Positions 41,827 to 50,802 of a DNA stretch of 64,000 nt are shown here, piece by piece. Position 1 is the first letter of the stretch. Each line of letters opens with the position of its first letter. The notes under the pieces were generated by a model. The model ran no database searches and was not told the DNA's origin. It saw nothing but the letters and a program-made list of their open reading frames with translations. The DNA is from Laceyella tengchongensis (GTDB lineage Bacteria; Bacillota; Bacilli; Thermoactinomycetales; Thermoactinomycetaceae), in the NCBI RefSeq assembly GCF_900182735.1, contig NZ_FXTU01000006.1, forward strand, positions 124,001 through 188,000, in the 5' to 3' direction. A program made the translations under genes and the position numbers.

Positions 41827-44388
41827 ATGGCTGACCAGGAGAAAAAGAGTTTGATGTTAGCCCAAGCAGAGCGAGAATTTGCAACCCATGACACTTGGTG
41901 GGAAAAAGAAGAACCCAAGGCCCCGCTGCCCGCGAGAATCCAAGCGATGCTGAACCGGAATGATCCGGCGGTGATTGATGAACTGCTTAAGTTCGCTTTT
42001 CTGTTGAATGGGGAGGTGCAAGTTTGGGATTACAACAAAGGAAGTTGGCAAAAGCTCAGTTTGCCGGAAGAAGATATCGCACAGCTTGATCCGCAAGACG
42101 GCTCGTGGCTGTGGACGTTGTACGTATCTGGGCATCCCCTGGCACGGAAAGCGGTGCGCAAACTATTGAGTTATCAGTCCGATATCTATGATCTGCAACG
42201 TCGATTTTTTGAATTTCAGAGACATATGATCTCCAGCAAATTGCAGGTGAAATGGCGTGGGGGTAGACGGAATGCGCTCATACCATTTGATGCTGTGTAT
42301 TTCCGCTATGTAAAAGCGATCTTCAAGCTTGCAGAGAAAAAGGGAGACGCCGAAACGTGGGCGATCCTCGCTCATCGCTTTGACCTGGAGCGAAAAGGGA
42401 ACAAGCGGCTTCGAACCGCCGCTGGACAAGAAGTGGAGGTTTACTCCGACAAAACGCATTATTACTTGCGGCGCCGCTGTTGGCGTTATTTGCGGGAACT
42501 GGGGAAAGCGGGGAATCCGGCGTACATCCGCTTTGCCGTGGAAGCGTTGTTGCAATATGAAGACCAAGATGCGAGGTACGTGTCAAAATACGAAAACGGT
42601 AAGTGGTTGTACGGCAGAAGGTACAATCATCTTTGGCTGTTCAACCATCTGCTGTTTCACCGCAGCCAAACGTTTAAGCCGAAGCGGTTGCAGTGGGAGG
42701 GTGTGTTTGTGCCGATCGACGGGCTCGATCGCAGGGAAGAAGCGTTTCCCGACCTATGGGATCAACACGCGGACGAATTGTGGCGGTTATTCACAAAAGC
42801 CTCGTCAGGCACAGTGATCAGCTTTGCTTGGACTGCGCTCCGGCATGGAAATCGGGATTATCTGAATCGGGTGCCGCGTGAAAAATGGATGAATCTTTTG
42901 GATGATGAGCATGACAAACGCAGCAAAGCCGCACTGGCATGGATATTGGAGAACTATATCTTGGCGGGCAACGGCAAGGCGGATCTTACCTTGCTGGAGG
43001 AACTGCTGTTCCATATAGATCAAACGGTGCGTGATAAAGCGGCCGAATGGTTCGGGAAGAATGCACAGAAACTGCCCCGCGAGTTTAACCTGAAAATCAC
43101 CCGGCGGATCATCGACATCATTAAAGATGGAAGCGATTATTGGCGGGCCACGGGTTGTATCGATTTGTTGCGGAGCCATTGTCGGCCCTATGTGAGTGAA
43201 TTTGCGAACATGGCATTGATCAAGCAATTGCAAGACAGCGGTAGCCGTTGGTCTTACATGTATAGAATGAAGGAAGATTTGTTGGCGCTGTTGTTGGAAG
43301 AATTGGATGTGGAACAACAGGGGGTCACAGGTGTCGAGTTGCTCCCGTTCCTCTCTTCAGCCAATAATGAAGTGCAACAGCAAACAGAGGCGCTGTTTGA
43401 GAAGTATTTCGAAAAACTGAAGCTGGATTTGGATTTTTTGCTCGCCTTGATCAAAACACCGAACAGCCGAGTGCAAGCGTTTACTACTCGCTTTTTGTCG
43501 GATCGTTTGCTTTGGGTCGTACCTTTTTATCCTGCTCTTTTGCCTCGCTTGTGGGAAATGATGCTGGATGAAAATGAAAATGCGCTGGTGCGTAATTATA
43601 TCCGTGACGTGTTGCTAGGGAAATTGTTCTTTGAGGAATTACGGGAGACCCCAATCAGCCAAGTGCTTGCTTTGTTACAGCATCAAGAGCATGCTATGCA
43701 GGCTTTCGGTGCGCAACTGCTGGCTCTGATTGAACCGAAACCGCACGATTTCACATTGCAACAACTGGTCGATCTCGCACATCGCCCCTTGGCAGAGATT
43801 CGTGCAGCAGCGCGGCATATGTTGGAAAAATTGCGTTTGATTTGGTCTCCCGATTTGTTGGTCAATGTGATGGAGACCGATTGGGATGACACACGGGAAT
43901 GGGCAATGCGTATCGTGACTGCTCTTCCCACTGACGAACAGACCCCGGAATTGATTTACGGCCTGTTGGATACCGCCCGCCGGGATATTCGCGCTTTGGC
44001 CATGGAGTTGATTGACCGCCATCTGACACGTCTCGACTTGACGGAACTGATGATGCGGGCCAGTGAAAGTCCGTATCTGGAGGTTCAGGAGTTCGCCTTA
44101 GCTCTTGGTGACCAGCTGACATGGACGGCTCAACGCATGACTGAGTTAGAGTTGTTTTTTCGGACTGTGTTTTTCCGTGTGCATCAGGGACGGCGTGCCA
44201 AAAACATGGCTTTCGCGCTGTTGGAGAGACTGGCATTGGAGAAACAGGAATGTGCAGAAGCGATGGTGCCTCTGTTGAATGACATGGTGCGCAATTTCGG
44301 GCGGCAGGATTTTGAACGGATCGTTCATCTGCTCACACAAATCCAAATGCGCTATCCACACATTCAGACACCGTTGACGTTGGAATAA
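41827..44388 (+). CDS. Retron-associated HEAT/ARM-repeat-like protein
   Basis: 853 residues, mostly amphipathic helices in consecutive pairs (clear from ~360 on: LLEELLFHIDQTVRDKAAEW, LLPFLSSANNEVQQQTEALF, QLVDLAHRPLAEIRAAARHM, LMMRASESPYLEVQEFALAL), i.e. HEAT/ARM-type solenoid. The N-terminal part has a Trp/Tyr-rich region including YYLRRRCWRYLRELGKAGNP and RRYNHLWLFNHLLFHRS, resembling repeat proteins found with SWIM/WGR systems. No catalytic motif seen. ATG follows AAGGAGG. First protein gene after the retron RNA; likely effector or scaffold (inference). Confidence 0.88.
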   Translation: MADQEKKSLMLAQAEREFATHDTWWEKEEPKAPLPARIQAMLNRNDPAVIDELLKFAFLLNGEVQVWDYNKGSWQKLSLPEEDIAQLDPQDGSWLWTLYVSGHPLARKAVRKLLSYQSDIYDLQRRFFEFQRHMISSKLQVKWRGGRRNALIPFDAVYFRYVKAIFKLAEKKGDAETWAILAHRFDLERKGNKRLRTAAGQEVEVYSDKTHYYLRRRCWRYLRELGKAGNPAYIRFAVEALLQYEDQDARYVSKYENGKWLYGRRYNHLWLFNHLLFHRSQTFKPKRLQWEGVFVPIDGLDRREEAFPDLWDQHADELWRLFTKASSGTVISFAWTALRHGNRDYLNRVPREKWMNLLDDEHDKRSKAALAWILENYILAGNGKADLTLLEELLFHIDQTVRDKAAEWFGKNAQKLPREFNLKITRRIIDIIKDGSDYWRATGCIDLLRSHCRPYVSEFANMALIKQLQDSGSRWSYMYRMKEDLLALLLEELDVEQQGVTGVELLPFLSSANNEVQQQTEALFEKYFEKLKLDLDFLLALIKTPNSRVQAFTTRFLSDRLLWVVPFYPALLPRLWEMMLDENENALVRNYIRDVLLGKLFFEELRETPISQVLALLQHQEHAMQAFGAQLLALIEPKPHDFTLQQLVDLAHRPLAEIRAAARHMLEKLRLIWSPDLLVNVMETDWDDTREWAMRIVTALPTDEQTPELIYGLLDTARRDIRALAMELIDRHLTRLDLTELMMRASESPYLEVQEFALALGDQLTWTAQRMTELELFFRTVFFRVHQGRRAKNMAFALLERLALEKQECAEAMVPLLNDMVRNFGRQDFERIVHLLTQIQMRYPHIQTPLTLE

Positions 44389-44410
44389 TTCACAGCAAGG
44401 AGGAGAACGC

Positions 44411-46045
44411 ATGCAATTTCAACAGACCTATGCCAAAGCAAGCAACATCAGTCATGTAGGCGGTCGTACACTGGTTGACTTTGCCCCGGATCTGGGTCGA
44501 GAGCCTACGTTTTTCCAAGGCCGAATCAAAGATCCCATCCGCTACCGCGACGCCATGATTGCGCTGCGCGATGTCGTTGTTTCAGATTTGAATGTAAAAC
44601 CGAAGGATCATCGAGCTTATCAAGAGTGGGTGCAACAACAGTATGTGTTGGACCTGATCGACACGATGGGTACAGAGTCGGGTGAAGCGGCGCGGATGCT
44701 GCTTATCCGTCAACGCATACAAGAATTGGATCGCATGCGCGCTAAACGCATGGGCCCTTATTACAAAGCGCGGGCCCGGTATTTCAATTGGTTGTACCAT
44801 AACGATCCTGACGCTTGGTTTGTCCTCGATCCCGTCATCACCGTCGCGCCTGACCAAGTTTTCTTTGAAGCCTTTTCGTTGGACGAGTCTTCCTACGGAC
44901 GGTTGGCGGTTCATTCCGAACTGTTTGACGATGTGAAGGATTTCGCCTATGGCACGACCAACATTGATTTTTCGGATGCGTTGCTCAATGAAATTCAACG
45001 CATCCGCTCATACCGTCCCACTGAATTTCAAGTGGATCCATCGGGCTTTGAAGTGGCGACGGAAGGACGGGAAGTGTACAAAGAGAAGAAAATCGATGTG
45101 CCTGTCAGCTGGATTCGCGGTTTTCTCCAAGTTCAATCAGCAATGACGATGCCGGCGGTCACCTTCGATGTGAAGCCGATCGATCTGTACAATCTCTGCA
45201 CCTTTTTACGCCGGCACAAAGAACGGCACAGCCCGCGTTCGCTCAAGTTTCTGCTCAAGCCGGGTCAACCGGTGCAAGTGGTCATCGAACCGTGGAACGA
45301 AGTGATGACGTTTAGTGATTCCGTCTATCTGGGAGACACCAAGCAAGAGATTCGCACTTGGGGGCGCCGCCGCCTCTTCTTATTGGAACGGTTGCTGCCG
45401 CTGTCCCGCAAGATCACCGTCAACCTGTTGGGCACGGGATTGCCTAGTTTTTATGTGGCTGACTTGGGCAATCTCAGTTTCACATTGGGCTTGTCTGGTT
45501 GGACCCGCAACGACTGGGCCGGTGCCGGCAACTTCGATTTGCTGATCGGCAGTTCGGCGCAGGTGACGCCTGAAGAGAGCAAACAAGTTTTTTCCAAGAT
45601 GAAATGGAAAAAGACGGCGACAGCGGAATCATTGGCAGAGTGGACCGGTTTGCCGGTGCCTACGGTACAAGCGGCATTGCGCCAGCTGTGTAGTGCCGGC
45701 AGGGTGATGTTCGATTTGGAGATCGGCCGTTACCGCCTGCGTGAATTGACGCGCGACCCCTTGCCAGTGGATCAGTTGCGGTACGCTAATCCGCGTGAGG
45801 AAAAAGCGAAGAAATTGGTGCAACAGGGACATGTGAGCCTCTCCCGCAAAGAAGCGTCGGCCAGCGGCGTAACGCTCTATGGTAGTGTCCGGACGAGCAA
45901 CCGGTCGGTGGAGCCCCAAGTGGTCCTCGATCATGACGGGCGGATCGAGCAAGGCGAATGCACGTGTTATTTCTACAAACAGAACAAGCTGATGCAAGGG
46001 CCGTGCGAGCACATGATGGCGCTTGTGGCCATAGCCCGCGACTGA
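44411..46045 (+). CDS. Retron-associated SWIM zinc-finger protein
   Basis: 544 residues. The C-terminus holds a SWIM finger, CxCx12CxH, at C517, C519, C532, H534 (CTCYFYKQNKLMQGPCEH). Before it, about 400-450, is a winged-helix-like stretch (KKTATAESLAEWTGLPVPTV, GRVMFDLEIGRYRLREL), so winged helix plus SWIM. The N-terminal ~380 residues are mixed alpha/beta with no motif I recognise (DVKPIDLYNLCTFLRRHK). ATG after AAGGAGGAG, 22 bp after the HEAT gene. SWIM domains bind DNA or protein; here perhaps msDNA or the RT (inference). Confidence 0.88.
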   Translation: MQFQQTYAKASNISHVGGRTLVDFAPDLGREPTFFQGRIKDPIRYRDAMIALRDVVVSDLNVKPKDHRAYQEWVQQQYVLDLIDTMGTESGEAARMLLIRQRIQELDRMRAKRMGPYYKARARYFNWLYHNDPDAWFVLDPVITVAPDQVFFEAFSLDESSYGRLAVHSELFDDVKDFAYGTTNIDFSDALLNEIQRIRSYRPTEFQVDPSGFEVATEGREVYKEKKIDVPVSWIRGFLQVQSAMTMPAVTFDVKPIDLYNLCTFLRRHKERHSPRSLKFLLKPGQPVQVVIEPWNEVMTFSDSVYLGDTKQEIRTWGRRRLFLLERLLPLSRKITVNLLGTGLPSFYVADLGNLSFTLGLSGWTRNDWAGAGNFDLLIGSSAQVTPEESKQVFSKMKWKKTATAESLAEWTGLPVPTVQAALRQLCSAGRVMFDLEIGRYRLRELTRDPLPVDQLRYANPREEKAKKLVQQGHVSLSRKEASASGVTLYGSVRTSNRSVEPQVVLDHDGRIEQGECTCYFYKQNKLMQGPCEHMMALVAIARD

Positions 46046-46065
46046 GCAAGGAGGAGGGAGATCGG

Positions 46066-47520
46066 ATGTCGGAGGAAAAACGTCCCTTAACCAGGGAAGA
46101 GTGGATTCAAAAAGTGAGTGCAAATGGGCGGGAAGCGACCATTCGCGAAGAGATGATCCGCATGGGTTTCTGGAGCAACGATTCATTGACAGAGGAAGAG
46201 AAGAAGCAACAGCAAGCCGAGGATGAGGAGCGCGCCCGCTTAGCGGCGGAATTGCGGCGGTTGCAGTCCAAAGGCATGAGCATGCCAAAGGTGCAGCAAC
46301 TGTTACAAGAAGTGCGCCAAAAACGGATTGAAGCCAGCAGAAAGAGGCGAGAGGAACAAAAGGCAGAGCGAGAACAGAAGCGCCGCGAGGCCAAAGTAGC
46401 GTGGGAACAGCACCGCGCTCGCCATGTTGTGTATGCAGGAGAAGGGGTTTCAGGCGGATTGGAAAACAAGGAAACCCAGACGGAAATGTTGCGCCAAGCT
46501 GGGTTGCCCATCGTGACCACCGCGGAAGAGTTAGCGGAGGCGATAGGAATCTCGGTAAGCAAGCTCAAATGGCTTACATACCATCGCAACACGGCGACAC
46601 TGTCCCATTATTTCCGATTCACCATCCCCAAACAAAATGGGGAAGAAAGGGAAATTTCCGCTCCCAAACAAACGCTCAGGCAAGCACAGGCTTGGATTAA
46701 GACCCATCTTCTCGACCGCCTGCCGGTACACTCTGCGGCGCAAGGGTTTGTGCCGGGGAAAAGCATTGTGGACAACGCGAAACAGCATGTCGGCCAAGCG
46801 GCGGTAATGAAGATGGATTTGCGAGATTTTTTTCCCAGCATTCATTTTTATCGGGTTCGAGGCTTGTTTCAATCATTTGGGTATAGTGAGATGATCAGTA
46901 CGTTGTTGGCGCTCCTGTGTACCGAACCGCCGCGCCGCGCCGTCACGCTTGGAGGCCGTGTGTACCACGTGGCGATCGGGGAACGCCAGCTTCCACAAGG
47001 GGCCTGCACCAGCCCGGCCATAACGAATCTTTTGTGCCGTCGCTTGGATGAGCGTTTGTCAGGGTTAGCACAAAAGTATGGCTTTCAATATTCGCGCTAT
47101 GCTGATGACATGACTTTCTCTTGTTCAGAGGCTGGAATCGGCCAAATTGGCGCCGTCATAAACCAAGTGCGTCGGATTGTGGCGTTTGAAGGATTCACCG
47201 TCAATGAAGATAAAACGAGAGTGTTGAAGCGGACCAATCGGCAGACAGTGACGGGCATTGTAGTTAACGAGAAGATCAATGTCAACCGCCGAGAATGGAA
47301 ACAGTTTCGGGCGTTGTTGCACAATGTTGAAAAAAACGGACTAGAAGCGGAAAATCGCGCAGGCCATCCGCATTATTGGGATTACATCAAAGGGTACGCC
47401 AACTTTGTACGTATGGTGCGCCCCGATTTAGAAGAGAAGCTGATTCGGCAGTTGCGAGCCATTGCGGTAAAACATCGCTTGTCTCTGCCTGGATGGGCTA
47501 GAAAAACGGTTCAATCATAA
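46066..47520 (+). CDS. ret: Retron-type reverse transcriptase
   Basis: 484 residues. Retron-specific marks are NAKQH (NAxxH) at 237-241 and VTG at 395-397 before the C-terminal thumb. RT core motifs are MDLRDFFPSIHF (residues 250-261), QGACTSPAITN (311-321) and catalytic YADDMTFS (345-352). Residues ~40-120 are an unusual, highly charged coiled-coil extension (EEEKKQQQAEDEERARLAAE, RREEQKAEREQKRREAK) before the RT fold. ATG 46066 after AAGGAGGAGGGAG, 20 bp after the SWIM gene, so the three genes form an operon. Makes branched msDNA from the RNA at 41557 (inference from family). Confidence 0.95.
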   Translation: MSEEKRPLTREEWIQKVSANGREATIREEMIRMGFWSNDSLTEEEKKQQQAEDEERARLAAELRRLQSKGMSMPKVQQLLQEVRQKRIEASRKRREEQKAEREQKRREAKVAWEQHRARHVVYAGEGVSGGLENKETQTEMLRQAGLPIVTTAEELAEAIGISVSKLKWLTYHRNTATLSHYFRFTIPKQNGEEREISAPKQTLRQAQAWIKTHLLDRLPVHSAAQGFVPGKSIVDNAKQHVGQAAVMKMDLRDFFPSIHFYRVRGLFQSFGYSEMISTLLALLCTEPPRRAVTLGGRVYHVAIGERQLPQGACTSPAITNLLCRRLDERLSGLAQKYGFQYSRYADDMTFSCSEAGIGQIGAVINQVRRIVAFEGFTVNEDKTRVLKRTNRQTVTGIVVNEKINVNRREWKQFRALLHNVEKNGLEAENRAGHPHYWDYIKGYANFVRMVRPDLEEKLIRQLRAIAVKHRLSLPGWARKTVQS

Positions 47521-47529
47521 AGGCATCAG

Positions 47530-47556
47530 GGCCGAGCCGATCAAGGCTCGGCCTTT
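47530..47556. terminator. Terminator after the retron operon
   Basis: Nine-bp stem GGCCGAGCC / GGCTCGGCC with 6-nt loop, followed by TTTGTG; it overlaps the end of the convergent MciZ-like gene. Confidence 0.75.
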
Positions 47557-47741
47557 GTGCGTTGATTGGGCAAGAGTCGATGTATGGGCTTCTCTTTCCG
47601 CAGTGGACGGGACAAGCGCTGTTTTCGTTCGATGAGCTGTTTTACGGTTAGAGGATGGTTAGTCAATTGGCGTAGATAGGCACGCACTTGCCAGCCTTTG
47701 CCGCTCACGCAGAAACTTGATTGTCGCCAGGTGCATTTCAT
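47541..47741 (-). CDS. mciZ: MciZ-like FtsZ inhibitor, C-terminally extended
   Basis: 66 residues; CVSGKGWQVRAYLRQLTNHP then LTVKQLI aligns by eye with B. subtilis MciZ (VLVGKAWEIRAKLKEYGRTF then QYVKDWI), a 40-residue peptide that caps FtsZ filaments in the sporulating mother cell. Position next to nudF also matches B. subtilis. The extra ~28 C-terminal residues are basic (RKQRLSRPLRKEKPIHRLLP) and absent from the model protein. ATG 47741 has GGTGGTG 5 nt upstream. Confidence 0.65.
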   Translation of the reverse strand: MKCTWRQSSFCVSGKGWQVRAYLRQLTNHPLTVKQLIERKQRLSRPLRKEKPIHRLLPNQRTKAEP

Positions 47742-47894
47742 CTGGATCACCACCGGAGATTATTTGTCTTAACCAGCATTGACACATCATCTTATCCATA
47801 TGCGTAAACGGCTGTCTCCATTTGTACGAGAATGGTCGGTTTGGGGATGGATGTGAGTTATAATAAGGAATAGATTGAGACAGGAGTGACAACG

Positions 47895-48440
47895 ATGCGA
47901 AATTTTGAAGAAAAAACGATTGCGAGTCAAACGATATATACGGGCAAAGTGGTTCAGTTGCAAGTGGATGACGTTCAATTGCCCGATGGCCGCGCTGCCA
48001 AACGCGAAATCGTGAAACACCCAGGTGCCGTCGCCGTTCTGGCTATTACGGATGAGGGGAAAATGGTGCTGGTGCGGCAATTCAGAAAGCCGTTGGAAAA
48101 GACGATCCTAGAAATCCCGGCGGGTAAATTGGAAGCGGGAGAGGACCCCGGGGATTGCGCGGCACGAGAGCTGGAAGAAGAAACGGGTTACCGGGCCACG
48201 GGCTTGACGCATGTGGTTTCCTTTTACACCTCTCCCGGATTTTCAGATGAATGTTTGCACATTTATCAAGCTGAGGGTTTAACAAAAGGGGAAGTGAACC
48301 CCGATGAGGATGAATTTGTGGAATTGGTTGAATGCACGCTGGATGAGTGTCTAGAGCGAATTCAAAGTGGCGACATCATGGACGCCAAAACGGTGGCCGC
48401 AGTCTACTTATGGCAAGCCCGGGTGTCGAGCGGGAGATGA
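47895..48440 (+). CDS. nudF: ADP-ribose pyrophosphatase (Nudix hydrolase)
   Basis: Hydrolyses ADP-ribose to AMP and ribose-5-phosphate. 181 residues with a full Nudix box, GX5EX7REUXEEXGU: GKLEAGEDPGDCAARELEEE then TGY. N-terminal strands DDVQLPDGRAAKREIVKHPGA and VVSFYTSPGFSDE fit the ADPRase subgroup. ATG 47895 is 8 nt after CAGGAG. The stop overlaps the next ATG (ATGA). Confidence 0.95.
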   Translation: MRNFEEKTIASQTIYTGKVVQLQVDDVQLPDGRAAKREIVKHPGAVAVLAITDEGKMVLVRQFRKPLEKTILEIPAGKLEAGEDPGDCAARELEEETGYRATGLTHVVSFYTSPGFSDECLHIYQAEGLTKGEVNPDEDEFVELVECTLDECLERIQSGDIMDAKTVAAVYLWQARVSSGR

Positions 48441-49615
48441 AGTTGCAAGAGATTTTCGCCGACTTGCATATCCATATTGGCAGAACCCAGGGCAATCTCC
48501 CTGTAAAAATCACAGCGGCGAAAAACATGACGTTTGAGGCGATCATAAAGGAAGCGTTTCACCGCAAAGGCATTCAGCTGATCGGAATCATCGACGCCCA
48601 GTCCCCTCCAGTACAGGAAGAGATTCAGGCAGGATTGGACAAGGGGCTTTACCGCGAACATCCGGAGGGTGGCATCACGTATGGGGGGACGACTTGCGTG
48701 TTGGGGGCAGAGATCGAGCTTAAGGAGGGGGCCGGTGCGTTTCACGTCTTAGTGTACCTGCCGGGCTTGGAACAGATGCGAGAACTTACCGCCTGGTTGG
48801 AGCGCTATATGAAAAACGTCCAGTTAAGCACGCAACGGTTGCGGCAATCGGCCCTGGCCCTGCAAGAAAAAGTATGGGAGTGGGGTGGTTTGTTTATTCC
48901 AGCCCATGTATTCACCCCATTTAAAAGTGTTTACGGCAATGCCGCACCCCGCATGGAGCAATTGTTGGACATGAAGAAGGTATCGGCAGTGGAACTCGGG
49001 TTGAGCTCTGACTCGGTTTTGGCAGATCAACTATCCGAGTTGGCACCGTTTACATTTGTCACCAATTCGGACGCTCACTCTCTACCCAAAATCGGTCGCG
49101 AATACAATCAATTGCTGGTGCGAGATGCTAGTTTTCAAGAATTGAAACGGGCGCTCGCCAGAGAGGGTGGCAGGCGCGTCCAAGCTAATTACGGCTTAAA
49201 CCCCAAGCTGGGAAAATACTATCAAACCCGTTGCTTGAATTGTGACGAATTGTGGCCGTCAAGCCAAATCGCCTGTTGCCCACACTGCAGTAGCCCGAAA
49301 AAGGTGAAAGGCGTGAAGGACAGGATCGAGGAGATCGCCGATCAACCAAGTAGCCACCCGACACACCGTCCCCCATATATTTATCAAGTGCCGCTTGAAT
49401 TCATCCCCAAACTGGGCCCCAAAACCCTGGACAAATTATTGCAGGCATTTGGAACGGAGATGAACGTGCTTCATCATGCGGAGTTGGAAGAAATCCGCCA
49501 AGTAGCCGGCGCGGCTATCGCCCATTACATCCAATTGGCGCGCGAGCAGCGGTTGGCATTGTCCGAAGGGGGCGGCGGCGTTTATGGCAAAGTTGATCCA
49601 TTACAAAAAAGCTAA
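48437..49615 (+). CDS. Endonuclease Q (EndoQ) family PHP-domain protein (YqxK-like)
   Basis: 392 residues. PHP metal-binding motif FADLHIHIG at residues ~7-15, internal FIPAHVFTPF and VTNSDAHSLPKIGREYN; a zinc finger CLNC...CCPHC at ~260-285; and a C-terminal helix-hairpin-helix IPKLGPKTLDKLLQAFG. This is the layout of archaeal/bacterial EndoQ, which nicks DNA 5' of deaminated bases or abasic sites. ATG 48437 overlaps the nudF stop. Same gene order in Bacillus (nudF-yqxK). Confidence 0.9.
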   Translation: MKLQEIFADLHIHIGRTQGNLPVKITAAKNMTFEAIIKEAFHRKGIQLIGIIDAQSPPVQEEIQAGLDKGLYREHPEGGITYGGTTCVLGAEIELKEGAGAFHVLVYLPGLEQMRELTAWLERYMKNVQLSTQRLRQSALALQEKVWEWGGLFIPAHVFTPFKSVYGNAAPRMEQLLDMKKVSAVELGLSSDSVLADQLSELAPFTFVTNSDAHSLPKIGREYNQLLVRDASFQELKRALAREGGRRVQANYGLNPKLGKYYQTRCLNCDELWPSSQIACCPHCSSPKKVKGVKDRIEEIADQPSSHPTHRPPYIYQVPLEFIPKLGPKTLDKLLQAFGTEMNVLHHAELEEIRQVAGAAIAHYIQLAREQRLALSEGGGGVYGKVDPLQKS

Positions 49616-49634
49616 CCGATGTGGTTAGCTTTTT
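49607..49634. terminator. Bidirectional terminator between EndoQ gene and convergent gene
   Basis: GCTAACC / GGTTAGC stem flanked by AAAAAA on the left and CTTTTTC on the right. Confidence 0.8.
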
Positions 49635-49636
49635 CC

Positions 49637-50017
49637 TTACTCTCTGGCTCCGTGTTTGCGCAAGATGGATTCCGCTTCCTGCACCCGGTCTTCCGAGGTT
49701 GCAAACACAGTGACTGACACATCCTCAAGTGAAGATAGGGGTTGGCCACCGGACAGTCCGCTGGCGTCGGGATGGGCGGCCTGCATAACGCTCTTGTCGG
49801 GATCGAGACGGGGACTACCCAGCGTGCTCTCAGCCAATGACATCCGTGGGTTTTCGAACGGATTACTATGCGTGGCGTCTCCGTCGGCGTCTTTTCCGCC
49901 GCCCAAGGGAGAAAAACGGCTCACATCAACTTCAAAGCCGGCCTGTCGTAGCTCTGCAGCGGCTTTCTGTGCGGCATCAATCGTTTGGAAATATCCGAAT
50001 ATCGCTCTTTCTGCCAT
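49637..50017 (-). CDS. Small two-domain protein of unknown function
   Basis: 126 residues. N-terminal beta-alpha-beta unit (AERAIFGYFQTIDAAQKAAA, RQAGFEVDVSRFSPLGG) and a matching C-terminal one (DVSVTVFATSEDRVQEAESI) joined by a polar Gly/Asp/Ser linker; pattern seen in general-stress-type proteins (YflT-like) of bacilli, but not a firm match. ATG 50017 with AAGGAGG upstream. Single-gene unit with its own terminator. Confidence 0.75.
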   Translation of the reverse strand: MAERAIFGYFQTIDAAQKAAAELRQAGFEVDVSRFSPLGGGKDADGDATHSNPFENPRMSLAESTLGSPRLDPDKSVMQAAHPDASGLSGGQPLSSLEDVSVTVFATSEDRVQEAESILRKHGARE

Positions 50018-50539
50018 TGTTATCCTCCTTTCCCCCTTAATGTCGGCCAGTTGTAAAGGAGTTATTCTGAAAGGAAGCGGGGCAGAAAAAGAGGGGGGGA
50101 TTGCTTCCGTCATCTATGCTAGGCTGCTGTGATATGATAAATTGATGGTAATGCGACACTGGAAAGAGAACGGATAATGGAACAATCATCAACGAATCGC
50201 ACCCGTGGATGTACACCTTTCGTTTGTGTAGGATCATCCATCGCTGTTGCTACCCTGTCGCAACACAGGTGATGAGACTGGGAAACGCCTAGTTGTGGCG
50301 AGGCATCGCAATGGAGGCGATCGGGTGATACACCGGTGGATCAACGTTTTAGCAACGTGTTTTTTTGTGCGCCACGCATGAGTGTGATGATAAGCCGTGT
50401 GAGTTTGGGATGATAGTTGGGGTGACGCCTGCATCGGGCTTATCTGCTAGTCCGTGAAAGGTTATAATAATTTCAGATAAATATAATATTTGGAGATGGC
50501 TGGATTTTATAGGCAAGGGCGGGTTGCTTCGACTTTTTG
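50018..50539. other. Gene-free intergenic stretch
   Basis: No reading frame with a ribosome site and no known RNA is seen. Short inverted repeats (for example GTTGC...GCAAC around 50255-50275) are not convincing. The MITE copy follows directly. Confidence 0.4.
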
Positions 50540-50676
50540 CTAGGGTGTGTCTGATGAATAGGCCAGCGGCTCCAAAACCATTTTCTCATTCGCTTCACGC
50601 TTGGCGAGGCGCTCATCGAGAAAAGGTTTTTCCACCGCTTCTTCCCTACCAACTTGATTCACCAGACACGCCCTAG
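50540..50676 (-). repeat. MITE-like element, copy 2
   Basis: 137-bp element bounded by CTAGGGTGTGTCTG and CAGACACGCCCTAG with 14-bp terminal inverted repeats; inverted relative to the copy at 38254, and the same length. Both copies have CTAG at each end, possibly target duplications or part of the repeat. No transposase. Confidence 0.85.
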
Positions 50677-50802
50677 ATGGACAAGGCTTGAAATGTGTGG
50701 GTGCGCCCTGAGAGCCATCCCTGCCAAATGGGACACCAGGCCGCACCCACCATTCCTCCCCCGGTCAAAGGGGGCCGAGGCATCTTGGAGGAGGCGTATG
50801 GG

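Noticed and set aside
45958..46065. 36-codon N-terminal extension of the retron RT
   Set aside because: Overlaps the end of the SWIM gene; AAGGAGGAGGGAG lies directly before the ATG at 46066.
47541..47892. Other minus-strand frames near mciZ (for example 47659-47892)
   Set aside because: They overlap mciZ in another frame and have no ribosome site or recognisable content.
50540..50746. 68-aa frame within MITE copy 2
   Set aside because: The same codons exist in copy 1 but are interrupted and lack a start; it is a property of the repeat, not a gene.
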